Shown here: positions 16,780 to 25,150 of the stretch, piece by piece
Numbering within the stretch: the stretch's first letter is position 1
Layout: every line of letters starts with the position of its first letter
Made by a program: the position numbers and the translations under genes
Source: Chara braunii
Taxonomy: Eukaryota; Streptophyta; Charophyceae; Charales; Characeae
Assembly (NCBI GenBank): GCA_003427395.1
Contig: BFEA01000549.1
Location: forward strand, 455,975-481,124
Direction of reading: 5' to 3'
Length of the DNA stretch: 25,150 nucleotides
The notes under the pieces: generated by a model
The model's database searches: none
Seen by the model: the letters and a program-made list of their open reading frames with translations, nothing else
What the model was told of the DNA's origin: nothing

Positions 16780-17100
16780 GCCAGCACTACCCAGGGATGA
16801 TACCGCTCAGGGTTCCCTGATGTCCTCAGGGGTAATTTGCCACTCTGGGGTACTTCGCAATCTTACCCTCAGGGTTGGCTATGGCGAATTAGCCTTGTAC
16901 TCGCCACTTCCTGACAAGCGCCCTGACAGGCTCACTGTGCTTGCTCAGTGCAACCACTGAACACTTGAATCCACCGCTGAAAGTCTTCTTCCCTGCTGAC
17001 TCGGTATTGGGGAAGATGAATCACCATGAAACTCTCACCAGTAGATCGCCAGATGAAGAAGATGCCTCAGTGCGCTCAACCCTTAGTGTTCCAATTCCAA

Positions 17101-17117
17101 TCCCAGCTCCGATACCA
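17101..17117 (-). other. Primer-binding site, initiator-Met tRNA type
   Basis: Two bases inside the 5' LTR the minus strand reads TGGTATCGGAGCTGGGA. Plant initiator-Met tRNA would give TGGTATCAGAGCCAGG, so 13 of the first 16 positions agree, including the first seven. Animal initiator-Met tRNA gives a different start (TGGTAGC). This supports a green-plant host. Confidence 0.85.
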
Positions 17118-17119
17118 AC

Positions 17120-18181
17120 TGTTATGAACTTGGTTGTCTGACGAATTTTATCGCCACTCACACACAGACAATCTCACACGTGCCCATACATGCATAAGAG
17201 AAGGGGAGAGAGGAGACAGAGTCCAAAGTGCACACAAGTGAAAATAAGCAGCGGAAGACAATCATGCACAGATGGGGAGAAGACACACAGTGTTTCTCAC
17301 TCTCTGACACAACTCCCAACAACCAATCACAAGAAAGAGCCTGCGAAGATCACAATTGAAATTACACTGATGATGACCCAACTCAACAATTATCGTAATA
17401 GAGTTTGTTCCAGTATCTCGCCACTCTCAGAACTCACACCCCACTCTCTATCCTACACCCAGTTCGTAGCGCCACATCAGATTGGCCTCCCAGAGGCCAG
17501 CGCCGACCACCCTGATGAAGAACAGGTCCTGCGATGAAGTCTTCAGTGCCGATGGGCAACTATGACGAAGGAACAGGCAGCTATGGCTTCCACCACCCAC
17601 GAGTACACAGTGTAGAGCCTCGATGTAGCCCGGCCATACGCAGATACCCCAAGGGTAGATGCGTTGAGGATGCCCCAACTATGGCAGGCTCAGACTGGGC
17701 CGGTTATGGTTGCTGTCAACGGCGAGGTCTCAGGACGCCGCCTGCAGACAATCACCGCCACCAACTTGCTTGGCTTCTCCAACGCTGCTTCGCGAGAAAT
17801 GAATTGCCAAAAGTCGTGAACCGCTGGGCCTAACCTATCTATAGACTACACTAGACCTAGACCGGACTGACTGATCGACCGGTACCGTTTCTGTTTCGGC
17901 CTTTCGGCCTCTATCGGACCCGACTATAGGCTATAGGACCGTCTATCAGGATAGGCCATTAGGGGTAGCCCGAGTCTGCTATTCGCAGTTAGGGTAGCAG
18001 TAGGAAATTAAGTTAGTGTTGGGCCTGTATTTTCCCAAATTACAGATATGTTCCTCACGAATTTCCTCACAGGTGGGTCTCTCGATTAGCCCTCAACCAA
18101 CAAAATTATGAATCTAACCCTACCGGTTAGTATACAGCCTCGCAGTCAGTCTCGACACTAAAAAATCAGCAAGTCATTGCA
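17120..18181 (-). repeat. 5' LTR (right copy)
   Basis: It begins TGTTATGAACTTGG and ends GTCATTGCA on the plus strand, matching the left LTR along its length. The promoter for element RNA should lie here on the minus strand; I could not place a TATA box with confidence. The PBS abuts its inner edge, and CACG (18182-18185) follows its outer edge. Confidence 0.95.
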
Positions 18182-18185
18182 CACG
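18182..18185. repeat. Target-site duplication, right copy (CACG)
   Basis: CACG directly after the right LTR matches 8104-8107 before the left LTR. Confidence 0.65.
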
Positions 18186-19472
18186 CGCTCACGAGCGAGC
18201 AGGAAGGAGCAGGCAGCCATAGTCGAGCTGCGCTGCTGTAAGCTGGGTGAGGCGGAGGGTGGTCCTTGGGTGCAAGTGGCATCTGTGTGTTGAGGAACGA
18301 GGTTGTGAGTAAGGTGAGAGACATACCTGGTGCTGGAAGCGTGCGGCATTGGCCGCTATCTGCTCGTACTTCGGGAGAGTTGTTGTCGTCAACTTCGGCA
18401 TTGTAGTATAGGCTAGATAGGATCTGCCATATGTAGTCTGGGCGCCGAGCGCCAGATAGGATATCAACTTTGGTTCTTCGTTGATGATGATGATGGGACT
18501 ATTTCTGCATCGTCAATTATGAACTCTTGGTGTGCTCTTATTTGGTGAAACTCGTGATGCAATTCTGCTGTTGGTTCGAGGTCACGACTATCTGGTCTCA
18601 TATGTATGATGCTGTTTGATTGCTGAAGTTCGCTATTGCTCATCTTCCTTGCAATTTGGTGTCGGAGCTGTGGTTCGTTGCGCTCATTTGGCGTTTGTCT
18701 TCTGCCTTATGCGGTACATACATGTGGTCTGCTTGGTGAGTGAGGCCGTAGGGGGTGTGTAGTGAGGAGGGTGGAGACAAAAAGTGGCGACCCAGGAGGT
18801 GAGGGGATCGCCAGGAAGGCTGTGGTGTGTACATTGGGGGTTCAAAGTGTGATGAGAACTATCTGGTGGTTGATTGATGCTGAGGTGGAACAGCGAGACA
18901 ATGCTGGTTGTGTCGATGCAGTGACTGGTCATCGCAATCGCCATCAGGTCATCTGGTGAGATTATCTCTGTGGTTGGGGGCAACTGTTTGAGGTACGTTG
19001 CTCTTAACCTTACCTACCCTCTTCGACACTTCTTACCGTGAGGTTGTGCTCTCATTGTGAGGTGTCGAGTGCACTCAACCTTGAGAGTCGACAATGTTCA
19101 CGTGGAGCATCTGGGAGATGATGGGCGGAGCTTTCTGAAGGGCCCTGGACGAAGCACTGGGTCACGGTCACCATGCCAACCCACCGGGAGTAGAGCACGC
19201 ATGCTTTGCTGCTTGTCCGTTTGGCTTGCTGCGTTGTCGAGCGCATCGGTCCGGCACTACTCAAGGGCAGCGCGGAACCCTCCCGGTCGCGTCACGGAGG
19301 AGTTGGATCTCATTCCTCGTCGCGATACATATATGGAGCTTCCGCAAGCCGCTCCGGCCGAGTGCGCCAGCCATACCTCTCGCGAGCCCCTACGACAGGA
19401 TAGGGCCTACGCGTGGCATGACTTACCTCCTTACAGGACTTGTCACCTCCCTTCGGTGGGCGTATCCCCGCC
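18186..19472. other. No recognisable gene
   Basis: The open frames in this stretch (for example a 165-codon plus frame from 19057 that runs into the tandem repeat) have no recognisable domain, and several overlap on both strands. No RNA gene or transposon end could be recognised. Confidence 0.3.
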
Positions 19473-19684
19473 GAGCTACCAGTCCACAGTACGAAAGCTG
19501 ATCAGTTGCAATCGCAGAGGTGGACCAGCCGAGGGCGTTTCTCGTTCGTTGTAGCATAGGGGGTACGCGCGGCCACCCGAGCTACCAGTCCACAGTACGA
19601 AAGTTGATCAGTTGCAATCGCAGAGGTGGACCAGCCGAGGGCGTTTCTCGTTCGCTGTAGCATAGGGGGTAAGCGCGATACTAC
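19473..19684 (+). repeat. 106-bp tandem duplication
   Basis: GAGCTACCAGTCCACAGTAC begins at 19473 and again at 19579, exactly 106 bases apart. The units share GATCAGTTGCAATCGCAGAG, GTGGACCAGCCGAGGGCG and TAGCATAGGGGGTA and differ at only a few positions (for example AGCTGATC versus AGTTGATC). Near identity indicates a recent duplication. No coding function is evident. Confidence 0.93.
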
Positions 19685-20068
19685 GCCTCTATCGGACCCG
19701 CACGCGAACCGACATCTTGGGGGGGCTGGGGTCCCAAGCACGACTCGTTGCCGGTCGACCAGGACGTATCCCACACGCCACGCGCACACCACTATAAAGA
19801 ACATAAAAATAAAACACACACGCAACATACGTACAAAACGATAAAACATAAACAAGGCGACAATGCTCCTAGTCCCTCGGTAGCCATCCCATAACTTTTC
19901 GATGCGGAATCGGATAGGCGTCGCGCACGAGACTTAGTATAAAACTGCGCGGACGCAGGGCTTTCTCATATCGACTCGCAATGCAAGCGTACTCAAGCAG
20001 TCGCAATGATGGCGTACTATGTAGTGCCCATAATCAAGCGGTCCCTCGTGGATCCGAGTACCTCTTAT
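19685..20068. other. No recognisable gene
   Basis: The DNA is GC-rich at the start, with a GGGGGGCTGGGG stretch, followed by an A-rich segment (19795-19855). Nothing could be assigned. Confidence 0.3.
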
Positions 20069-20183
20069 GACACTCAAGTGTCAGGCTCGAAGTATCGTGA
20101 GGGTCTACTCCCTCACGATATTGCACGACTGAAGGAATAGCCGTGCGGCCGCCGCGAGACCTCAGGTCTTTGGCTTGAGTGTC
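20069..20183 (+). ncRNA. Candidate structured RNA domain (closed multi-helix fold)
   Basis: GACACTCAAG (20069-20078) pairs perfectly with CTTGAGTGTC (20174-20183). Enclosed are TATCGTGAGGG/CCCTCACGATA (20093-20103 with 20110-20120, 6-base loop), GCACG/CGTGC (20123-20127 with 20142-20146) and AGAC/GTCT (20157-20160 with 20166-20169). GACACTCAAGTGTC is also a local palindrome, so an alternative fold competes. The four helices nest without conflict, as in a multi-branched RNA. This is a hand-drawn prediction with no known family assigned. Confidence 0.35.
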
Positions 20184-20439
20184 TTGGCTGGCGGGACGAG
20201 TAGGCTTAGCTTGGGGGGAAATTCCTTCCATGTGGAGCCTAGGGCTTGGGATGTCCTTGACAAGGACCTTGAATCCCGGCCCAGGACCAACGTCCGACTA
20301 AGAATTCCGAAAAAGTATACAATTAAGAGACGGGGGGTTTCTGCCTACCTCAACCCCTACTTAACCCTTAATACGCTGGCCCCCTGGGCCATGCGAGCTT
20401 CCAACATAGGTACACACATATATATGTATATTCAACCTC

Positions 20440-20476
20440 CTGATGAGTCGGTGAAGCTCCGACGAAACAGTTTGTC
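20440..20476 (+). ncRNA. Hammerhead-ribozyme-like core
   Basis: CTGATGA (20440-20446) is followed by a perfect 5-bp stem II, GTCGG (20447-20451) with CCGAC (20459-20463), loop TGAAGCT. Then comes GAAA (20464-20467). A short stem III forms from ACA (20467-20469) and TGT (20473-20475) with loop GTT, and the expected cleavage position C is at 20476 (GTC). All conserved core positions of the hammerhead are present. Short stem III is as in the minimal type I hammerheads of retroelements. Stem I is not visible: CCTC upstream does not pair with ACAG downstream, so activity is doubtful unless a distant partner supplies it. Confidence 0.55.
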
Positions 20477-20552
20477 ACAGCCCCTCGTTTGTTGTCCTCT
20501 TCTCTCTCTCTGCCTACGGTTTTACCGGGCAGTTCTGTTTGTGACGATATAT
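20474..20552 (+). repeat. Dispersed repeat, copy 2 of the ~80-bp block (copy 1 at 855)
   Basis: It starts at the GTC of the hammerhead-like core and matches 855-934 through GACGATATAT. It contains a CGGT-TTT-ACCG hairpin, and GTCAC at its start can pair with GTGAC at 20542-20546. Confidence 0.7.
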
Positions 20553-21475
20553 ACAAGGGGGTAAGTATGTGACGACCACTTCTCACAATCACAGTGGGGC
20601 TCCTTACAACCATATGTAAATGTGTGATCGCAGGCAGTGAAATCCCAAATCCGAATCACATAGCATACCTACAATCACATCAAAAGTCCAACAAAGTCCA
20701 CACACTACACGGAGTCAACCCCAATAACTCTCTGTACTCATACCCCTCGCTTTAGCCATGCAAGCCCCAACCTCCAGCTAACCAACCATAATTAAGTACT
20801 CAGTATTTTTGTTAAATGGTTATTCAAAAAAAGTCCGGGTGAAACCTTAACAAAAAAATAAAAATCACCAGGGCTAAAGCCTTTTTAGGTTGAGTATGGA
20901 GGGCGAGTTATCGTACTATAAAAGAAAATAAGGAGAAAAGGAAAACAAAGACACGACCCCCAGCCGGACACTGCCCAAGCCTGGTGGACTCCATCTTTGC
21001 AACTTACCCCGTACCGGACATTGCCCAAGCCGCAGGACGATGACAAAAACATATTGCGAAACACCCCAGCCATCGGAATTGAGTCGTAAACCGACGAATC
21101 GGCAACCGACCTGTTATCAGTGATAACAGAAGGTGATCCTTGTAGGATCAAGCTGAATCTAGCCCAAATCCTGAATCGATTCGTTCAAGAAGACCTGTAA
21201 CACAAGCCAGGTCAATCCCCAAGCTAAGTTTATAAGTTCATGGAGAATAATCTCCATATCACGACCTCACTCAAATCAGCCTATTCAACAAATCTACCGC
21301 TAAACAGTGTCCAAAGCAAGGGTAGACCCTGACATAATCTCCCCTACACAGAGTGCATCCCCAAAAATCGCCACCAGTCGAAATATAATTTAACTTCTCT
21401 AAGTTAAGAAAATTTCGGCAGCGCTTCCCGTAGGAAAAATGCCATCGCAGAATTTGTCCTATCTGGAAACCAATC
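20553..21475. other. No recognisable gene; AT-richer
   Basis: Nothing coding could be supported. A small hairpin GATCCT-TGT-AGGATC lies near 21135-21150. The stretch may contain an unrecognisably decayed upstream part of the Ty3 fragment that starts at 21476, but I could not see RT motifs. Confidence 0.3.
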
Positions 21476-22118
21476 ATGGATATCCTTGTACGAGATCCGT
21501 CCCAACTACCCAACTATAGACTGAATGATGGGTTGTTGTTCTTGATTGACCAAACCGAACAAAGATTATATATTCCTCATAAGGAAGAGATTAAGAGTCT
21601 GTTGATTGTGGAATGTCACGATTCTAAGGGTCATTTTTGTTTCAAGAAAACATATGCTGAAGTTAGAGAACCTTTCGAATCGAAGGGACTTAAAAAAAAT
21701 GTACTAACATATGTTCGTACTTGTTTAGTATGTCAGAGAAACAAGCCGTCGCATGAAAATCCCCTTGGACTTCTCGAGCCATTACCTATACTAAGCGAAC
21801 CAGGTGAGTCTATCTCAATTGATGAGTCTAATTAAAAGTCGCAATGGTAATAGTCAAGTAATGGTTATTGTAAATCGTTTCTCTAAATATGTCATGTTTA
21901 TTCCCTTACCTACTGAAGCACGAACTGAACTTGTAATCCAAAAGTTTCAGATGAGATGGGTGACTGAATATGGGTTTCCCCTCTCCGTTGTGTCTGATCG
22001 TGATGCAAGGTTCACAAGTATGCCATGACAAAAGCTGATGGAAGCATACGGTACACGTTTGACCATGTCGTCAAAGCGACATCCTGAAACGAATGGACAA
22101 AGTGAGCAGATGAACCGA
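21476..22118 (+). pseudogene. pol: Decayed Ty3/gypsy integrase fragment of a second element
   Basis: The plus strand encodes an integrase zinc finger (VECHDSKGHF...VRTCLVCQRNK, HHCC), then LLEPLPILSEPGESISID (first catalytic Asp), IVNRFSKYVMFIPLP, VVSDRDARF (second Asp) and HPETNGQSEQMNR (catalytic Glu). The first part is in frame from 21476 to about 21820. Reading then moves to a second frame from about 21815, and a TGA at 22026-22028 interrupts that frame where TGG would be expected. It is truncated on both sides: RT is missing, and after NRF the sequence turns into the hairpin-rich repeat family. Its codon use is AT-richer than the LTR element's integrase, so it belongs to a different lineage. 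Confidence 0.85.
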
Positions 22119-23470
22119 TTCATTTTGGCATATGGCGGTTACAAAGGACTTTGATTTTCTTTGATTTATGCAGAGAAAATCAAAGAAAATCAAGGCCCCT
22201 TGCAACCGAAAAATAACGGAGCACCTAGGGGAGGCCAAACACATGTTTTGGGTGCACCGAGAGCCAAAATGGAGACCGGATGCACTTGGGAGTTGGCCGC
22301 TCCTTTTTCTTTTAGTTAGGGGCTAGTTAGGGGGCATTGGGACAAAGAAAATAGCCCCTACTGCAGTCCGAGTTGCAACGGACTGCATGGGGAGGGGCAA
22401 ACACATGCTTTGAGTGCTTCGGAAGTCAAAATTGAGCTCGAAAGCACCTAGAAATTTAACGCTACATTTTCTTTTAGCATGGGGTATGTTGTGGGGCTGT
22501 GGAACTAGAGAATTGATTGTGACTGCAGCCCGAGGAATAATGGACTGCATAGGGATGCCTAGGCCAAAGAAACATAAGTCGCGGCACGCCCAAAAGGCTA
22601 GAAAATGGTACCATAAGCGTAAGGGAGTATAACAACAGATGGTGACGGCAAAACAGGGGTCCCGCGACCGGGAAAATAATCGGCACGCTTGAGGCACACA
22701 GGAACGAGGAAATAGGACTGTCGGGGACATGGGGAGTCCCAAATAAAAATTGGGCATTGACCAGGATGACACCGGGGACCAAATGGGCCCAAATAAAAAT
22801 TGTCGAAAAATTGGGCCTTGTCGACTGCGTCGCCGGTGGGACGGAAAAATGGAACTAGCATGAGGAATCGGCGGGGACTTGAGGTGTCCCAAGGGAAAAC
22901 CATTAGCCAATGTAGGGAGTGGTCGTGCAAGGCAAACGGCACCGCCGAGATCGAAGATCTCGATGGTGGAAAAAATTAGCACCACTAGTGCAAGCACTAG
23001 TGGAGCTCAAACGGGCGAAACGGGAATGAAAACAAAGAAAAATGAGTGAAGGGAGGGCTGCCCAGCAGTCCGAGATATCTCGGACTAGCTAGGCATGAGA
23101 AAATAAGAGCCCAAGGGACTCAATGCAAGAAAACGGTTGGCCAAGGGAAATCGAAGCCAAGGGGGCTCAAAATCAGACAAAAGGAGACAAAATGGAGCCC
23201 CCTAGGAACTTGGGGGTAGCACAATTGTAATCCGGGATATAACGGCCAACAGCCGGCCATGAACCTGGCCATGAATATGGTTCTAAGGCCTAGAAAGAGA
23301 GAGCACATCAGTTTGACACTTGTCACAGCAAAAATAAAAGAAAAAGAAAAGAAAAAGGAGAGAAAATGAAGGAAGAATGAGACAAAACGGGAGAAATGAG
23401 TGGAGGAAAATATGCCGGCCTATTGGGACTGCTGCAGTAGGGACTGACAGGTCCCAATGATGACCTCATC
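22119..23470 (+). repeat. Hairpin-rich dispersed repeat family, copy B
   Basis: It starts at the CATTTTGG(C/A)ATATGG(C/T)GGTT landmark shared with 6201 and includes the hairpin CTTTGATTTTCT/AGAAAATCAAAG (22149-22185), three ~162-bp tandem units, CGAGATC-GAA-GATCTCG (22946-22962), CCACTAGTGC-AA-GCACTAGTGG (22982-23003), the palindrome AGTCCGAGATATCTCGGACT (23067-23086), ACAATTGTAATC near 23229, the A/G-rich segment near 23330 and GACAGGTCCC near 23446. These match copy A (5640-6410) in sequence but with the two halves in the opposite order. No protein is recognisable. Confidence 0.78.
22120..22606 (+). repeat. ~162-bp tandem array, three units, within copy B
   Basis: The landmark AA(C/T)GGA(C/G) occurs at 22217, 22379 and 22541 (position of the variable base), exactly 162 bases apart. 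In each unit it is followed by TAGGG or TGGGG, a CAAACACATG-like motif and a T-rich TTTTCTTTTAG segment. Similarity between units is moderate, so the array is old. Confidence 0.75.
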
Positions 23471-24635
23471 CCTCCTAGATTGAAGGAGGGTAGGCCGGAT
23501 TGTTGAGATATGGCCCTTGGGGCCATATCTCCACAATATCTGAATTAAAAAGGGCAAAATGAGAGAAAATGCAAAAAGAAAAAGGCCGGTTTTCTTTTGG
23601 GCCATGGATCTGAGATCAAATCTCATGGTGGAGAGGAAACAACCGTTTTTTGTGGGCCAGCTCAAAACGGCTAGCTCCGGAATGAGGTGGCAGCCCAAAA
23701 TGGAAAGAAAACAAAAGAGGGAAAAAAACAGAACAACGCATTTGGCCCAAAAAGAGAGCCTGATGCATCAAAAATTGGAAAATTGAGCATATGGGCTCGA
23801 ATTTGAAGCAAGGACCACCATGGGGTAGCTCGAAATAATGGTGGCCTTGGATCTCAGCCTGATCCAAGGCTGAAGATGTGCCGCCACATGGAAAAATGCT
23901 CTGGCCTACCCAAGAGAGGCCAAAACTTGAAAAAAATCGAGAAAAAGGCTCGTTAGGCCTTTTTCTCTCAAATAGGCTACCCCTTGGGCCTTGGACTCAA
24001 AGGGGCAGCATTTTCCAAATGGTGTGAGGCTGGAAAAAGGCCCAAGGGGCAGTCCAAGTTGGTACCAACCACTCGGACTGCATGAACCTGGCCAAAATGA
24101 GGCTCAGGTGCGCTCGGAGAGGTCTAGTGGTGAAAATTGGCCATGGGGGTACCTCGGTTCACTATGGGGCACTTGGAGAGGCCCATGGGCTGGCCGGACT
24201 GCTGTTCCCGGCCTACATAAGCTGGGAATTCAGTCCGCCACACTCCCATTTGCATGAGGAGTGCCCATGCTGCCCAATTGTGTCCATGAGAGCACTACAC
24301 TCACTTGGAGTGAAGTGAGGGGAACCCCTGCCAGTGTGGGAGCTTAGAGGTGACTGTGAGCTAGTGGGAAGGACTCTACAGGCTGGTGGTAGTGGAGGGA
24401 GGTGATCCGCCATAGGTCCCAGGCTAGTGTGGAAGAAGGCAAGGCTAGAAGGGGTCCCATTAGCCCTCCTAGAGGGAAGGACTCCATAGCCATAGTGGTA
24501 GGAGCTTGTGGCAACTCGGGGGGAGGAGAGAGGAGGAAGGAGAAGGGATTGGAGAAGGAGGAAGCCATAGCTAAGTAAGGAGAAGCTTCATGAAAGGTTG
24601 GGACATCAACTCCAAGACCAAAAAGAGGTGAGTGG
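23471..24635. other. Further hairpin-rich non-coding DNA, no gene recognised
   Basis: Perfect stems continue: GAGATATGGCCC/GGGCCATATCTC (23505-23531) and GAGAAAAAGGC/GCCTTTTTCTC (23939-23967), plus CAGTCC...GGACTG around a TTGGTACCAA palindrome (about 24051-24081). After about 24250 the hairpin density falls and G/A-rich DNA follows. Frames found here are short and overlap on both strands. Confidence 0.45.
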
Positions 24636-24637
24636 AG

Positions 24638-24848
24638 AGAACCACCTTCTTCTTCTTCTTCATCTTCTTCTCTTTCTTTTCCTTCTTCTTCTTCTTCTTC
24701 TTCTCCTCCTTCTTCTTCTTCCTCTCCTTCTTCTTTTTCTGCTCCCTCTTCTTCTTCTTCATCTTCTTCCTCCTCCCCCTCTCCTTCCTCTCCCCCTTCT
24801 TCCTCTCCCTCTTTCTCTTCCCCCTCTTCTTCTTTCTCCCCTTTTTCA
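24638..24848 (+). repeat. (TTC)n-like polypyrimidine tract, ~210 bp
   Basis: Almost pure C/T, dominated by CTT and CCT triplets. The frames through it encode only Leu/Phe or Lys/Glu/Arg runs and are artefacts of composition. Such a tract could form triplex DNA. Confidence 0.93.
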
Positions 24849-24902
24849 TTATCTTGATGTTTTGGTGTTGATTAGTGCTTGGTTAGTCTCCTTCTTCACT
24901 AG

Positions 24903-25150
24903 GGGGTAAATCGCAAGTTGAATCTTGGTTCAATCTAGTGTTTTTGTGCTGTTGTGCTCATGTATTGTCTATTTTTCCACTCCTATGTAAATCACAACTT
25001 TCCCTTATGTGTGTGTGAGTCCAGAAGTGAGTTTTACTCACCTTCTCTCCTCTCTTTCCCTCAATTTTCACTATGGGGTAAATCGCAAGCTCAATCTTGG
25101 TTCAATCTAGTGTTATTGTGTTGTTGTGCTCATGTATTGTCTATTTTTCT
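24903..25150 (+). repeat. 172-bp tandem repeat, cut by the window end
   Basis: GGGGTAAATCGCAAG starts at 24903 and 25075, 172 bases apart. It is followed in both by AATCTTGGTTCAATCTAGTG and, further on, TTGTGCTCATGTATTGTCTA. The second unit runs off the window. The high similarity suggests a satellite or LTR-like unit continuing to the right. Confidence 0.9.

Larger units (their letters stand above)
14466..17100 (-). other. Exceptionally long retrotransposon leader (~2.6 kb), apparently non-coding
   Basis: The DNA between PBS and gag ATG holds no open frame with a recognisable protein. Its parts are a 20-bp palindrome and a 12-bp-stem hairpin near 14895-14979, a segment shared with the left flank (15605-16365), a CGCTGAAGACTAC-type tandem repeat (16166-16280), a 72-bp hairpin array (16418-16655) and a 9-bp-stem hairpin (16753-16779). 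Single N characters at 16150, 16162 and 16480 mark unresolved bases. Most plant Ty3 leaders are much shorter. A captured or inserted sequence is plausible. Confidence 0.75.
8108..18181 (-). mobile_element. Complete Ty3/gypsy chromovirus-type LTR retrotransposon (~10.07 kb)
   Basis: Two ~1.06-kb LTRs (8108-9175 and 17120-18181) flank, in minus-strand order, a PBS, a ~2.6-kb leader, gag, protease, reverse transcriptase, RNase H, integrase with a GPY/F and chromodomain-like tail, and a polypurine tract. PR-RT-RH-IN is the Ty3/gypsy (Metaviridae) order. Both LTRs begin TG and end CA on either strand, and CACG flanks both ends. By eye the LTRs differ at about 20 positions over the first ~600 aligned bases plus several indels, so the insertion is not recent. 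Two frameshifts and one in-frame stop in pol suggest the copy cannot move by itself. Confidence 0.95.

Noticed and set aside
19057-19554. 165-codon plus-strand frame
   Set aside because: No recognisable domain; its end lies inside a tandem duplication, and other frames overlap it on both strands.
24571-24909. Long Lys/Glu-rich or Leu/Phe-rich frames
   Set aside because: They arise from the (TTC)n-like polypyrimidine tract and are not evidence of a gene.

Overview
The window looks like repeat-dense nuclear DNA from the green-plant lineage. Two U6 snRNA-derived copies (2239-2322, 4482-4548) end in the plant-type GCATAAATC...GAAA...GTCC tail rather than the animal form. The complete LTR retrotransposon has a primer-binding site that starts TGGTATC, as expected for the plant initiator-Met tRNA. 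My best guess is a charophyte alga such as Chara, because the Ty3-type pol resembles proteins I associate with that genome; this is recollection, not a search result. I recognise no host protein-coding gene.

Layout. 1-1000: promoter-like sequence with a TATA box and three CACACGTTT repeats, then an ~80-bp block that recurs at 20474. 1000-4800: intergenic DNA with two U6-derived copies, (GA)n and (GT)n tracts, an 87-bp tandem repeat, a ~180-bp composite tandem repeat, and two tRNA-like SINE heads, one followed by T28. 4829-6600: first copy of a hairpin-rich repeat family, including an A38 tract. 6590-8107: DNA related to the leader of the neighbouring LTR element. 8108-18181: a complete Ty3/gypsy chromovirus on the minus strand with ~1.06-kb LTRs, a 4-bp target duplication CACG, PBS, an unusually long leader (~2.6 kb), gag, pol (PR-RT-RNase H-IN-chromodomain-like) and PPT. 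18182-20068: unrecognised DNA with a 106-bp tandem duplication. 20069-20560: strongly folded sequence followed by a hammerhead-ribozyme-like core. 21476-22118: decayed integrase fragment of a second Ty3 element, joined directly to the second copy of the hairpin-rich repeat family (22119 to about 24100, first part in 162-bp units). 24640-25150: a (TTC)n-like polypyrimidine tract and a 172-bp tandem repeat.

How the parts work together. Transcription of the LTR element would run from the right LTR (17120-18181) leftward. Gag is read to a TGA at 12852 that directly follows the heptamer A AAA AAT, and pol continues in the -1 frame, so pol is probably made by -1 ribosomal frameshifting. This copy is probably dead: it has one frameshift between protease and RT, a one-base frameshift just after the RT catalytic motif, and an in-frame TAG between RNase H and integrase. 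Its Gag zinc knuckle is also one residue short.

The most interesting candidates are the hammerhead-like core at 20440-20476 with its folded upstream neighbour, the repeat family built of perfect hairpins with permuted order in its two copies, the array of small hairpins in the retrotransposon leader, and a 37-bp microexon-like unit with branch point and splice sites, conserved in two diverged copies.
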